Assembly: GCA_013399015.1 (NCBI GenBank)
Contig: VWZX01010008.1
Span: 317,037-381,036, forward strand
Length of the DNA: 64,000 bases
Reading direction: 5' to 3'
Source of the DNA: Galbula dea
Lineage: Eukaryota > Chordata > Aves > Piciformes > Galbulidae
Notes under the pieces: generated by a model
Told to the model about the DNA's origin: nothing
The model's input: the letters and a program-made list of their open reading frames with translations, nothing else
The model's database searches: none
In this document: positions 25,584-37,946 of the stretch, in pieces
How positions within the stretch are numbered: position 1 is the stretch's first letter
Layout: every line of letters starts with the position of its first letter
Position numbers and translations under genes: made by a program

Positions 25584-25858
25584 GAATAACAGAAACACAG
25601 AATGGTTTGGGTTGGAAGGGGCATTTAAAGACCATCTAGTCCAACCCTCTGCAGTCATCAGAGACATCTTCAATTAGATCAGGTTGCTCTGAGCCCTATC
25701 CAACCTGACCTGAAATGGTTCCAGGGATGGGACACCTCCCACCTCTCAGGGCAACCTGGGCCAGGGTCTCACCACACTCAATGTAAAAAAGTTCTTCCTT
25801 CTACCTAGTCCCTACTCTAAATCTCCCTTTTTTTAGTCTAAAACCATCATCCCTAAAG
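25584..25858 (-). repeat. CR1 LINE fragment, minus strand
   Basis: It reads 'cagaatggtttgggttggaaggggcatttaaagaccatctagtccaaccc', 'aattagatcaggttgctctgagccc' and 'agttcttccttctacctagtcc'. This is the standard CR1 3' segment in reverse complement. Confidence 0.94.
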
Positions 25859-28251
25859 AAAAATATAAACAATTAAGTTAAAACATTATCAGCAGCCAGA
25901 TCTTCTGTAGTTATTGGTCAGACTTACAAAGTCTGCGAGGGAAGGTGCACTCCAGGCAGCTCCCAGTGAAACAGCAGCTACCAGCAGGAAAAGGTTTGCC
26001 AGGGAGCTGCTATTGCTGCAGTGTTTGCCCTGACAATTAGAAGGCCAAGAGGGGTTTTTCCTCTGCAGGTTATTTTGGCTTCTGGGCTACCCAGAGCTGC
26101 CAGGGCACTGCTGGAGTGATCACCAGCAGCAAAATACTCAATGGAAAAACACCTCATGGATGACAGTCAACTCACCTCTGCTCCTGCAAGCAAAAGGTCC
26201 TTCATAAGTAAAAGCCTAGAGGTTTTGTTCCTTAATTGGGCTATTACTTCTCTTCAATCATCTCCAGCTAAGCTACCTAATTAAACTGAATGTAGATTAT
26301 ACAGGAGACATGTTTTGGGGTTGATTTATGAATGACATTGGGCCCTTTCTGACCTAAGGTCACCATTACATCCTGCAGACACTTCCAGCAACTCTCAGGT
26401 GCTTGCCCACGGTGTGCTGCAGCAGTTCAGAACTTTAAGGCCTGTGTCACTCCTCATATACCTTTGAAGTGGTTGTGGTGCTGTGGCTCTGCCCAGAACA
26501 AAGACATTCTCATCTCCTGACACACTGCACTGCTGAGGAATTCTGTCTACCAGAAGGAGTGCAAAGTGAAGAATCACCAAGGCATTTATGGTTTCCATTA
26601 ATTCCTGCCACCAACCACTCTAACTGGCATTTATCAGCAAGAAATGGATGAACAGTTAGTCACAGGAATAAAAACAAAGGAGTAGACCCTTGAAATGAAA
26701 AGAGGATTATTACTGTTTAAAAATCAAAAGGCTATTGGCTCCTCTTTCAGTGACTAGGTGGAGACTTTATAGGAGTCTATGTCAAGACTGAAATGTGACC
26801 CTGCTTAATTGTGGGAAAGAAAATGATAATGGGTCTGGGTGCTTTGGTGGGCTCTGTCAAACTACATCCTGCCAGGATTTAAGCAATGAGGACGAGTTGG
26901 TTTCAGTCCTTATTGCCAAATAGTCATTCATTTGTACAACCATTAGAAAGGAATTTCACTGTAAGAAGATGAAAGCCAGCCCTGGGATAGGCAAGGAGAG
27001 CAGCACCAGCCCTCTGCATTTCCAAGTTCCCACGATCTCCCCTCAGAAAAGGATGTGCTTGAGTTCTGCTGCACTTGACAGCATGTCAGCGTGGCCTCAC
27101 AGAGCAAAGTGTTTATTTTAGAGCCCAGAGCCGACAGCAGTGTCCCTCGCCTCCATCCCACCTGGGCTGTGTCCCAGGGACTCAGCAGAGCTGGGCTCTA
27201 GGCACACCAGTCTGTTTATCCCAAGAGTTCTGGTGATTTCCACAAATTATACTCAGAGCACAGAGTTTCCAGGTTAAAAGACTGTATCTATGAAAACACT
27301 GATACAAGAGAAATATTCCCTGAGGGTTTATAAAGAACTGCAGAGTCTTTCCCTGAACTATGGTTTACATCCTTTTCTTAATGGAATGCAGCTGCCTTAA
27401 TGAATAGAAATATTCAGGGATAATTTATTCAGGGACTGATGGGGGGAAGTATCCCAAGTCATTTATTTATATTCTATGAAACTGATCTATTAATGAAGAC
27501 ATTTATTAATAAGAAATATGTTCAGCAACAATGGTGAAAATGAATCAAACACATTATCAAAAATCATTATTCCACCATTTCTAACTGAGAGATAAAAATG
27601 TACTTTAGCTATAGTTTCTATATGAAGTGCACAGTGAAATAATTATCCAGGTACCCAGCCAGAAATAGCACAGCAGATTTCAGAGGCAGTGGATGCATCA
27701 AACAACATCAATTAAACCCATTCTGTCTAAAACTTGCAACATTCTCTTTGGGGCTGCTGCTACTTTCTGGTTATTTTGCATTATTAATTCGGAGTAATGC
27801 TTACACAGAATAACAACAGGAATTTGACAGGAAATTAATGTAGAGACTCCCCTCAGAGATCTTAGATGTTGCTAAGCCCATTTTTCCTTACCCAGAGTTA
27901 ATGAACAATCATCTCCTTGGCAATGGTTCCTGGAGTAGAGGCTTGTACTTTGGTTCCTGTTAAATATAGAAAAATAAAGTGTCAGATAACGTAGGCACCA
28001 GGGGGATTTATCTAAAGAAACTTCATCAGTAAACATCCTTCAGTGCAGTGAGTCATTTACTTGCTCCAAACTGTTAGGAATATGAATATCCCTGTCTTCA
28101 GTTTTAAAGAATGTTTTGTATGCAAACAACATTTATTCCTCTTCATTCTAAAGATGCCTTGACACCCAAAAGCAGCAGTCCCTCCTCCCTCAGCCCCACA
28201 AGCAATTCATAAGTACCTGATCTATCTACCTCATCTAGAGCTGTCTCTGCT
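25859..28251. other. Unique AT-rich sequence, no gene seen
   Basis: No exon was recognised. 27400-27700 is markedly AT-rich, with several ATTA and TTAATGA words that could be ancient non-coding sequence. Nothing further can be supported. Confidence 0.4.
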
Positions 28252-28322
28252 CACTGTAGAGGGCTAGGACTAGATGACCTCTAAAGGTCCCTTCCAACTC
28301 TAAGCTTTCTGTGGTTCTGTGG
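28252..28322 (+). repeat. CR1 LINE 3' tip
   Basis: Only the last 70 bp of a CR1 element is present: 'gggctaggactagatgacctctaaaggtcccttccaactctaagctttctgtggttctgtgg'. Confidence 0.85.
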
Positions 28323-29885
28323 TTTCTTTCATTCTTTCTTTCTCAATTTACAGGACAATGTCTTTTGTAGGTGCTTTTCTGCTGTTTCATTACTTGATTT
28401 ATTGCAGGCACAAAGGTGAGGGCTGGAAGTGGTTTTCTTGTTGCTCTTGTGCTCATGAGAAGCTGACCTCTGGGACAACCTCACAGGAGCAAGAGAGATT
28501 TCCTTGAAAACTGAAAATCTGAGCTAAAGCTTAAGGCTCTTCAGAAAATTGATTGGATTACCCCCAGTGGCTGATGGCTGTGGAACAGGGGCTGCTGTGG
28601 CTCCCAGAGCAAGCTCAGCTTTTCCCTCCTGGATGTGCAAGAGGAGAGGAGAATTAGCCCAAAGAGCTTAGTGATGGTCTAGAAAATGAATTGCAAGTCC
28701 AGAGAGGAAAGGGTAGAGGCTCCAATAGTTCAGAGAAACTCCTGGGGAAAGGCAGAGGTTGAGGGCCAAGGGCGTGGGGGCACGCTGGCCATGGCAATCC
28801 TGCAGTGGAGCTCCTCCATGATCTGAGGGGCTGAGAGGGCCCTGCCCAAGCAGGGCTGAGCACTCCATCCTGCCGTTTGATACCGACCCTGATGAACTGG
28901 CTTTACCTCTCCATGCCTCTGCTTTCTCAGCCAGGGGTACAGCATGGCCATAGTCATCATGGGCTGGAGGTAGCAGGGCACAGAAGATGAAGAGATGGCA
29001 AAGGCAAATAGAACACAGTGACTGCTCACGTCCAAGTACATGCTGCCTGTTTTAGGAGGTGAAAAAACAAACGTGGTTTTGAAGTTCAGCCATCCCTCAA
29101 ACACAGCTGTATCTGTAAATGCTGCCCTCTAATCAGCAATAGCAAGAGCAAAAGAAATCAATCCAGCCAGCCCTGTGGGGACAAGTAATCAGCTGTGGGC
29201 ACTACCCCGTATTTGATAAGCTCTTTTTGACGTCATTAAGTCCAGGTTTCTGTTTGGAGAGTTTAGTCTCCTCCTCAAAAACCAAAATCAAACACAAAGG
29301 TAAATGTACAGAAGGCTCTGGCTTATCCTGAAGTCTCTGGTGGGCACCAAAGACCTCTGAATAATTCAGAGGACAGCTCTCCTCTGCCATCTGCATTCAG
29401 CTCTCCTCTCCCTCAGCAAAGACTAGGGAATCATCCTCTTCCCAATAACTTCAGATAATGCTCTGAATGTGTGCAATGTTGCTACTGTTCCTCGGCCTCC
29501 CTTGCAAATATTAGCAGGTTCAGAGCCAAAGTGGTGATTTTTGCAGGGACTGCAAGATGAGGTTGGCAGAGCTTGCCGAGATGCAGGAGATAACATCCAA
29601 ATTAATATGACTCCCTTGAGGTAGATCCAGCGTGCAACTGAGGGCAATGTTAAACCCAAGCCTATCCATCCTCTCTGCAAGAACATTTATCACTGGAAAA
29701 AAACAAGTTTGTTTCTAAAATAGTTTGGGAAAATCATGGTCGCTGAGCCACTCCTTTAAAGGTGGAGTTTCCAGGTGACATCAGTGCACCTTTCAGGGTG
29801 GGTAGGTGCCTTTCTGAGCAGAAACCTGCTTCACAGCCCATGGAAGGAGGAGCACAACTAAGCTTATGGAGTTAAGATTTTGGCT
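28323..29885. other. Unique sequence around the candidate exon
   Basis: Apart from the minus-strand candidate exon at 28907-29046, no feature was recognised. The 28.6-29.1 kb part is less AT-rich than its neighbours. Confidence 0.4.
28907..29046 (-). CDS. Candidate exon of an unrecognised membrane protein
   Basis: On the minus strand the acceptor 'ttttttcacctcctaaaacag' precedes 29046, and the donor GTAAAG follows 28907 after 'ggcatggagag'. The 140-nt interval is open in phase 1 to 0 and encodes about 46 residues. A hydrophobic stretch containing HCVLFAFAIS and YLQPMMTMAMLYPWL is followed by a basic RKQRHG, as at the cytoplasmic end of a membrane helix. The frame stays open well beyond both splice sites, which weakens the case. 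No partner exon was identified nearby and the protein family is unknown to me. It could be a real exon of a gene spanning this region or a chance open frame. Confidence 0.2.
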
Positions 29886-30518
29886 TGTCCTTGTTTGAGT
29901 TAGAACAGAACTAATTCTGTTTAGTGATTTTCCTGTTTAGCTCAATCTCTTCTAACTAACTGCATTCTGAAACTAACAGCATGTTTTCACAGGGTCTGTG
30001 TCTCATAGTGATGATAACCTGATGTTCACAGTCAGTACCAAGGGCTGGGATGCAGACCAAGGTCACTGCTAAACCTTGGGTCCCATGTTGGGGTGCAGTA
30101 AGTCAGAGGTGACACCTTCAGGGAGGAGGGGACTGAAGAGGTGACCCTGAACTGGCCAGCTAGGGATTCCATTCCATATAGACCATATCCAGTATAAAGC
30201 TGATAGATCATGAGGATCAAGCTCTCTTGCTCTTGCTTTTTGGCTTCTTCAATGGCCAGCATCCCAGGAGGACTCTGTCCATTCTGCCTTCAATCCCAAA
30301 CCTTGTGATCCTGAATCCAGCTCCTGAACCTGGCTCCCATCTGCTACTGAGTACAGGCTGGGATTTCTGCCACAGCACCAGTGGCGATGGTGATGGAATT
30401 GCCTCTGGGGGTTGGTATTTTTGTATCTACTTCTATGTATTTAGCTTTATTATTATTATTTTTGTTTAAGCTGGCTTAGTTTTCATTTCCAGGCAATAAG
30501 ACTCTCTCCCTTCTTCCC
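29886..30518 (+). mobile_element. Endogenous retrovirus LTR-like segment
   Basis: It begins 'tgtccttgtttgagttag'. It carries text familiar from avian ERV LTRs: 'gggactgaagaggtgaccctgaactggccagctagggattcc', then 'gaccatatccagtataaagctga' with TATAAA at 30193-30198. A short R-like stretch, 'ccagcatcccaggaggactctgtcc', follows, and an 'aataag' poly(A)-like signal lies at 30495-30500. The order of start, TATA box and poly(A) signal is that of a plus-strand LTR. No internal retroviral genes are adjacent, so it is probably a solo LTR. The exact 3' end is uncertain. Confidence 0.55.
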
Positions 30519-30556
30519 TGAGGTCCCTTCCAACTCCTAATATTCTGTGATTCTCT
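30519..30556 (+). repeat. CR1 LINE 3' tip
   Basis: The 37 bases 'ctgaggtcccttccaac...tattctgtgattct' are the extreme 3' end of a CR1 element, abutting the LTR-like segment. Confidence 0.7.
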
Positions 30557-33524
30557 TCCCTTTGTGAATGCAGAGAGGTTCACAGAGAGCCTCTGTCACT
30601 TGTTTGTTGGCCAGCTCAGGGGGACCTTTGACATGGGTCCAGGCAGTTGGTGAGCTGTGCCCAGTCAGGATTTGACCACCCCTGGAAGCCTGCTCTGCCC
30701 TGCCTGGCAGGGGCTGCCTGAGCCTTGCCCACCAGCTCACAGCATAGGGCACTGCCCACAAAGCCCACTGCAGGCTGAGACAAGCTGGACCACGAGCTGC
30801 AATGTCAGAGGAGCAGAAAAGCTGCTTCTCTTCCGGCCACAAGACACGTGAGGCCCTTGAGCAGAGAGGGGTTTGTGTGAGCTGTAGGAGCTCATCACTG
30901 ATTTCCCCATCAGCAGTCACTTCAGACCTGACAGAGGGCACCCATCACTGGGAGCTTCATGAGAGAGATGCTCCTGTGCTGTAGAACACCCATCACTTTG
31001 GGTGTTTCTTTCTGCTATTCCCATCCTTTTGCTAAAGCAGCCCAGGGAACTAGATCAAAGGCACAGGAAGTGCTCTCAGGTAGGCATGCACCTGTCTGAT
31101 TGTGGATTGTTCCTCTTTGTTCAGCTGGAAACTCTGACACTTGAAGTAGTTGTTGAATCCTGTAAGGGCTTCCTCAACACGTAGGCAGACCAGGGCAGCA
31201 AACGGAGACCCTGAAAAAAGCAGTAATCACATGAAAGTGGTGTTGGGAAAGCAGGAGGTAGAAAAGTACAGGTGAAAGCAGAGAGTGTATATCAAGTAAA
31301 AATATTGCATTGTTTAATTGATATATTGCAGGGCATTGTTCTGATGGGGAAAAGAAATAACGATCAGTTAACTCATTATTAATGTTCATTTTCTTTTCCA
31401 AAATTGCCAGTGGGTTGATTCAATTATTAAGCATGACAGTTGGGCTTTAATATATCAGCTATAGATTCCAGTCACAGCAGTCTAGTTCAATAATTGGGTT
31501 TCTTTCAGCTTCATTTTGACTAATGGCATACTTAACAGCAATTATTAAAATTCATCATAGCACAGAAATAGACCATTTGAAGTCTTGAAAATGGCAGCCC
31601 AGCAGACCTTTGCTCATGATTTAGCAGCAAGTTCAAAACAGCTACTCAGAAAACAACAAGCAGCTTCTCTGACAGCGTTTCAACAGTCACAATGTGAAGG
31701 TAGACATTTGTTGAAAGCCAGTGGTGCTTCAGGTGAGCCAAGGCAGTGTCAAATAAGCTGCTGTCACTAAAAAAACCTGCATTCAACCCCCACAGGAAAA
31801 CAAATTTCCCTCTGAAAATGCAAATTCGTATGGTTCTTTACCTCTAGGTAGATCAGCCAAGCCATGGAGAGTCACCAGTGGTGGTGGGAAGGTAGATGGT
31901 GTAGTGTTACCTCAGACTGTCCATTGAGACTTGGTGATCTCCCTTCACATGGCTGTAGGTGCCAAATGGACACAGCTCCTGCCATGAGGAGCTTGGAATC
32001 CTCATTGCTGATCTTGCAGACTCTTTAAAAAGGAGGAGCAGAGAGAAAATTTCTATTAGCAGCTGGAAGCTGAGAAGGGATTGCTCTGAGTCTGAACAGC
32101 ACTTCTTTTTCCCCTAAATTACCTAGAAGTAAAATCAGAAGGCTTAGTAATTAAGCATTACAGAAGATGGCAGCAAGATCTTGGAGCAGAGGTGGTGCCT
32201 GTCTCCAGGGTGAAGCTTAATGTTCCCCAGTCCCATCTTCATCACTGATTTAGTGTGAGTCATGCTCTTCATGCTATCTATCTAACACATCTCCTTACTC
32301 CTTCATCACAATTGTTACTTATTTAGGTATCTTGAAGGAAAACATGCTCTCAGTCTGAAACAGCTGCCACAATTTTCTTTTGATTCTCCCTCTCAACCTT
32401 TTAGACCACTCAGTTCCACAACAACAACCAGCATTTGGGAAAATATCAGGAAAAAAGTTCAATACCCTTGTAGACAGCAGAAAGTGCTTTGGCATTTGCA
32501 ATAATAGCAAGTGACTAAGCTCAAATGCTGCTGTAGCAAGCTCAGAGTTGTTCTGTGCTGGTGCAGCAGCACCAAGAGACAGCACAGAGCCACCAGTCCA
32601 AAAGCCCTCTGCATCGTGCTCTGCACGTGCTCAACCTCCCAGCATAGCACAGCCACATCAGTACTGACACAGACAAGTGGTGGGAGTCCATGGGATTAAT
32701 TATCCTTGACTGAAGATCCCAAGATAGCATCAACATCCCTTCTCAAAACTCAGTCCCACATATAGAGCATGAAAACAGGTGTATGCTCTTTAAAAACCCC
32801 ATCAAAGCACTTACTGGCACCAGCACCTTTCTCTAATTAGTTGTTTGCATTCACTTTGCAGATTTCTGTTTAAAAAACAGAAAAGAAGTTTGTTGAATTA
32901 AAAAAACCCCAGCAATAAATTATTCATTAATCTACCCCAGCAATTTCCTACTTTGCAATACTAATTAACAGTAGCAATTAGGAAATAATCAACTGGATTT
33001 GGACAGTACTTGTCTAACTAATAGGTAACGTTTCAAGTTAGCTGGTGCTTCTTTAATACCAAAATATTAACAAATTGAAGTTGGTATCCCCAAGGCCATG
33101 TCACTGCTGGTGTTGTTGGCCAATTCCCACCCCGTTGTCTCCCCTGTCTCATTTTCACCAGCTCATGATAAGGTCAGAGCAGCAGCAGAGGACAGCACCA
33201 AAGGCCCATGGAGGTTTTGAAACACCACATATTTTTTGTTTGCATTTCAAATCTGGCCTCTATTGCCTGTTCTCACCCTACAGACCTCTCTAAAAATGAC
33301 CATTTGCTCTCACTCTTCTGGGATATCCAGTTCCTTTAGAGCTACCAGTCTCTCCAGGAATGTCATTTTGATGCCCTCATACCCAAATCTGTAACTTCTT
33401 TAGTCATTGATTTTTAGATCGATTAGATGTTTGCTCCAGATCTGGACACTGTGCTGGCCACAGCACCTGTCTATGTGTGGTTCTGTGGGTTGAAGAGCCT
33501 GTGCAGCACAGAGATACCCTAAAG
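30557..33524. other. Unique sequence with AT-rich, possibly conserved blocks
   Basis: No exon was recognised. Two blocks, at about 31290-31570 and 32880-33070, are rich in ATTA, TAAT and CAATTA words, have little simple repeat and carry no transposon text. That is the look of developmental non-coding elements, but conservation cannot be judged from one sequence. Confidence 0.35.
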
Positions 33525-33722
33525 AAAGAAGTGCCAGAGCCCTGGCCCAGGCTGCCCAGAGAGGTTGTGGAGTCTCCTTCTGGGGAGAGATTTCCAAGGC
33601 AGCTGGAGGTGATCCTGGGCAAGCTGCTGTGGGTGACCCTGCTGGAGCAGGAGGGTTGGACTGGATATCTCCAGAGGTCCCTTCCAACCCCCACCATGCT
33701 GGGATTCTGTGATTTTCTTTGG
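33525..33722 (+). repeat. CR1 LINE fragment, plus strand
   Basis: It reads 'gaagtgccagagccctggcccaggctgcccagagaggttgtgg', then 'gggtgaccctgctggagcagg' and 'ccagaggtcccttccaacccccaccatgctgggattctgtgat'. It is a near-intact 3' end of the young subfamily. Confidence 0.94.
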
Positions 33723-36700
33723 CAGAGGCTGGGAGAGTTAGGAGCTCTAACTATTGAAGTTAACAAATAGCAACATCCACAAAATTGTTTTTACTGTCTC
33801 TGCTTCAGGGCTAAGGAGAAGGAAAACCTGAAAGCTGTCCAAGGTCATACTCTGCTCTCAGGTAAAGGTGGTCTCTAGGGGAAGCTCCCTTCCATCTGCG
33901 CAGCATTGTTCCTGCCAATGCTTTTCTTAGCCCATTTCAGCTCACATCATTGTCCCTTTAGCAGATGCCAGGTCTGCTGCATGAGAAATCCTCCATCACC
34001 ATGTCTGTCACCATGCACCCTGCAGCCACTCAGCCCCCTCGCTGGAAGGGTCCCAGCCAGGTGCCACAAGCTCTGCCTGCACTGGGGATGTCACCTCCTA
34101 CCCACACAGCTCATAAAAGCATTATGAGCCACCAGCATTAGAGTAGTGCACTCACATTACTATGAAGTTATGTCAGTGCTTCCATAACAACATTATTTCA
34201 GCAGGTTGTAAGTCAGGTGTAAAACTCTCCTTGGGCTGAAACTTGGCATGCGCACACAGGCAAACACAGACACAGCCTGATTTCTGGGAAAGGGAGAAGT
34301 GGGGAGAGATTCTGCATTACTTCTGAACCCTGTGCAGGAGCAGAGGATTTTCTGTGGGCTATTTTCGTGGGGACAAGGTGCAGAGCTCCTGGAAGGGCAG
34401 GAGGGAAGGCAGGGGCTGCTGGAGTTGGGATGGAGACAATCAGCCCTGCACTATACCATTCCCTGTCCTCTGCTTCCTACCTTCCAGCTCCGGAAATGAA
34501 AGGGGAAAGACAACTTCTCTGCCTCATGTTAAGGTCCCATAGGTGAGGGTTACATGTCTTCCAAGCTCAGTCTGTCACACTGAGGCTACAGGGACACTTC
34601 AAACTGCCCTGCAGTCCCCCAGTGCAGCTCTAAAGGAGGATTTCTTGGAAGCCCACAGAGACTAAACCAGTCCTTAAAACCAGGTTTGCTTTAGACTAGT
34701 TTGGATGCACCCAAATGTTACTACGGAGGATAAATATCTCCATATTTACTCAGACTGACTTTACTCAGACAACTACAAAGAGAGCAAACCCCACAGCTTA
34801 CAGAGGTCTCCTCTGCAGGGACCCTGCCATTCCAGAGCTACTCTGGGAAGAAGAAAACCATGCAACTGGAAGTCACAGCCAACAGTGTTTGTACAGAACA
34901 TTTAATGGAAACAGGGAGGGGTTTCTAAGAACCATAAAGCAAAAGGGAACTTCCTGCTATCTCTTGAAACGTCTCTGAGCTCCTCATTTCAGAGCTGGAT
35001 CTCTCCTACCAGAAGAGAGTAGGACACAGATGGACTGCAACAGCATCAGCCTTTAGATCATTTGCAGCCAAAGGTATTTAGCGCACTTGACCTTTTGTAA
35101 TGCAGCAATATAAGTACTTTTTCTTCATACTTCCTTCTCAGCCTACAAGGCTATTAACAAATAGACCAAACTCGAGGCAGTCAGTCACTGTAACATTTTG
35201 TTCCCCAAATAACACAATGCTTCACCTTCATGTCAGTTTTCCTGTGGTTTGTTGGGTCGAAAATCCACGTCCAGCCCATGGGAGTTGAGTCATTTCCCTG
35301 TGTGCTTCCAATCTCTGCAGCTGCAGCCGTCCTCAGGTCTAGAGGATGAACATACATACAGAAGAAACACACAGAAAGAACCATAGCAGTGTATTATCTG
35401 GCAATAGAAGAAGTGAATGTGGTTAACAATAAGGATGTTCTTATATCGTCCCATGAAACTGTATTTAGTGACATTAGTGGTTTGAGCATTACTACCCAAC
35501 ATCCCAACTAGAAATTATCTGACTTTCTGGTTACACACATCATTCAAACCCAGGAACACATCACAGCTCCATCCTGTCGTGGTATAGGCAGCACTAGGAT
35601 CTCAGCTTCACAGAGCAGAGCCTGAGCACAGCAGTTTGCTCCAGCTCCGAGCACAGGGGGATCCCAACCCAAACACTTCCAAAGGGCGAATTAAGAGTAT
35701 CACTACAGCAGGAACTCTGGTGGTTTATCATGAGATAATCATCACACATCTGCATTTATAAGGCACAGGGCACAGTCTGGTGCTTTCTGTTCCCGAGTGA
35801 CATGATCTCATAACCACACACCCCTGGAGCTGTACCGTGGCTGCTGTTAATGGAGCGCTTTATGATGGGGAAAGTATGCATTGCTGTGCTGGAAGGACAT
35901 GAAGCTGGCAGCTCTTAGCTGCAGTTTACACAAAGCTGTTTGTTTCCTGTAAACAGATTTCTTTTCCCTCGGTGGTAGGGACCCAGGAGACCCAGTGCCC
36001 AGCAGCATAGCAGAGGGCAGTAGCAGAGGAATGACAAACCTTCTGGCACAGGCAAAGGGCTCCCATGATGATTTTTTTAAATGAAGAGGGGTAGTGAATA
36101 TGGAAGGCTAGATAAGGTCAGAAAATCTTTTGCTGTATGAATGAACTCCCTACTATTTGTGTTGCAGAGGTTCCAGGCATCCTGTTCTGGGGCTAATAAT
36201 TCTTCCCATACAGAGGTGGTGCCCCATTACCCATTCCCTGGGTCTGTAGCTACCTGGTTGTTCCTCACAAGCTCCAGCTATAGCCCAATCCTCTGCCTTC
36301 TGATCAGTTGCAAGCAAGATTAAAGTGATCCTAACCCTCCACCCAGAGAGATCTACTAGTTCAGATCCACACTAGCCATACACAGAACATCTGCTTGATA
36401 CAGCTTCAGCTGATGCACCCTCCTCATGTCAGACCCCAAAGCAGAGCAAGAAAGAGAATTCTGTGGTAGCTGAGGATCGACACCAAAACTCAGCCTCTCC
36501 CAGGGCTCCTCTCATCTCAGGGGCATCTCTCCACCCTGACTGCCCTGCTCTTTCTCGTGAGTGACTTAGGACAGTGCCCACTCACCACCCACGCTGCCTA
36601 GGAGGCAGCCTGAGCTTGCACAGATGGACTGCACCTCCCTCTGATCTAATCAGGTTGGTGCCCTGGAACACACAACCACAGAGCTCAATATGGGCTGCAA

Positions 36701-37635
36701 AACCTCCTGGAAACCTACAGCAATATTCAGGTAGTTTTCTACACTAACATCCATGTTTTGTTCTGCTGTTCCTGGTACCTGTGCTGGGTGAACCCTGGCT
36801 GCAACTGCCCTTTCAGCAGAGATGAAGCTTTGGGACCAGCTGCCTAATGGCAAGGAGGTGCCAAACTCTGAAGAGCTACTGGTGTCCTCTGCCTGATCTG
36901 CACTTAACAAGCCACCACAAACCACTCCCCCCTGCTCTTATTCTTCTCCCTGGTCCCTCAGCCACTACATCAGCTCCTCAACCCTTTTTTCTGTCTCTGG
37001 TATCCTTTAGAAGTCACAGGATCTTCTGTCCCTCTCCCAGGCAGTTTCATGGGCTCCTTCCCCAATCTTCACACACAGTTTACTCCTTCCATGTGCTTGA
37101 AGATGCATTGGAGGATGGAGGTGGAGAAAACTGCAGAGAGTGGACCAAGCCATTTATACAGCAGAGAATTAGAGTACTTAGTTACTGAGCTTTGTTTCAT
37201 TCCTGGTTTTCCTCCTCTTCTTCCTTCAATAGCTAAGGAAGTGCTGCAGGAGCTGCCTGACCCCTTTTCCTTTCTCCCATGCAAAGCTCCTACAAGCTCC
37301 TGGGAGAAGAAGGACATCTCTGACCCAGTCTCCAGTGAATCTGATCCTCCTCTTCTCACAGCAAAACTGCTCACAGGACTTTTTCCTCAAAGCAATGCTG
37401 TAGCTCCCTCAGTGTGAGGGCTTCCTGCAGCATCTCCTGCGGCACCCAGGCCCAGCCACACACCAGTGTCACCAAGAGAGGTGGCAGCTGTGGGAACTGC
37501 CCCACAAAGCACCCATCTCACACACTGCTGCTTACCTGCTGCTCTGTTCTGGTTACATTTACACCTTGCCTGCCTTGTTTGTCCAGTGTCTGCAGCTCAG
37601 GGGAGACCTTCTCACTCTCCCCTACTCCCTGAAAG
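33723..37635. other. Unique sequence, no gene supported
   Basis: No supported gene. A minus-strand interval at 35226-35338 has splice-like flanks and is open, but it is isolated and was not called. Frames around 36.6-37.4 kb are short and on both strands. Confidence 0.4.
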
Positions 37636-37946
37636 GAGGTTGGACCCAGGTGGGGGTTGGTCTCTTCTCCCAGGTAACAAGCAATAGGACAAGAAGAAAT
37701 GGCCTCAGGTTGCAGCAGAGGAGGTTCAGGCTGGACACCAGGAAAATTTTCTTCCCCAGAGGGTTGTCAAGCCCTGGCCCAGGCTGCCCAGGGCAGTGGA
37801 GGAGTCACCATCCCTGGAGAGACTGAAAAGCCACGGAGATGTAGTGTTGAAGGACAGGGTTTAGTGGTGACTTGGCAGTGCTGGTTAATGGTTGGACTTG
37901 ATGATCTTAGAGATCTTTCCAACCTAAATGCTTCTGTGATTCTACA
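37636..37946 (+). repeat. CR1 LINE fragment, plus strand
   Basis: It contains 'aacaagcaataggacaagaagaaatggcctcaggttgcagcagagg', 'ctggcccaggctgcccagggcagtggagg' and 'ttggacttgatgatcttagagatctttccaacctaaatgcttctgtgattct'. This is a different CR1 branch from the young subfamily, shared with the fragment just after copy A. Confidence 0.93.

Noticed and set aside
35226..35338. Minus-strand interval with acceptor-like and GTGAAG donor-like flanks, encoding WTWIFDPTNHRKTD
   Set aside because: Only 113 nt, isolated, with a phase incompatible with the other minus-strand candidate exon at 28907-29046. The evidence is too thin for a feature.
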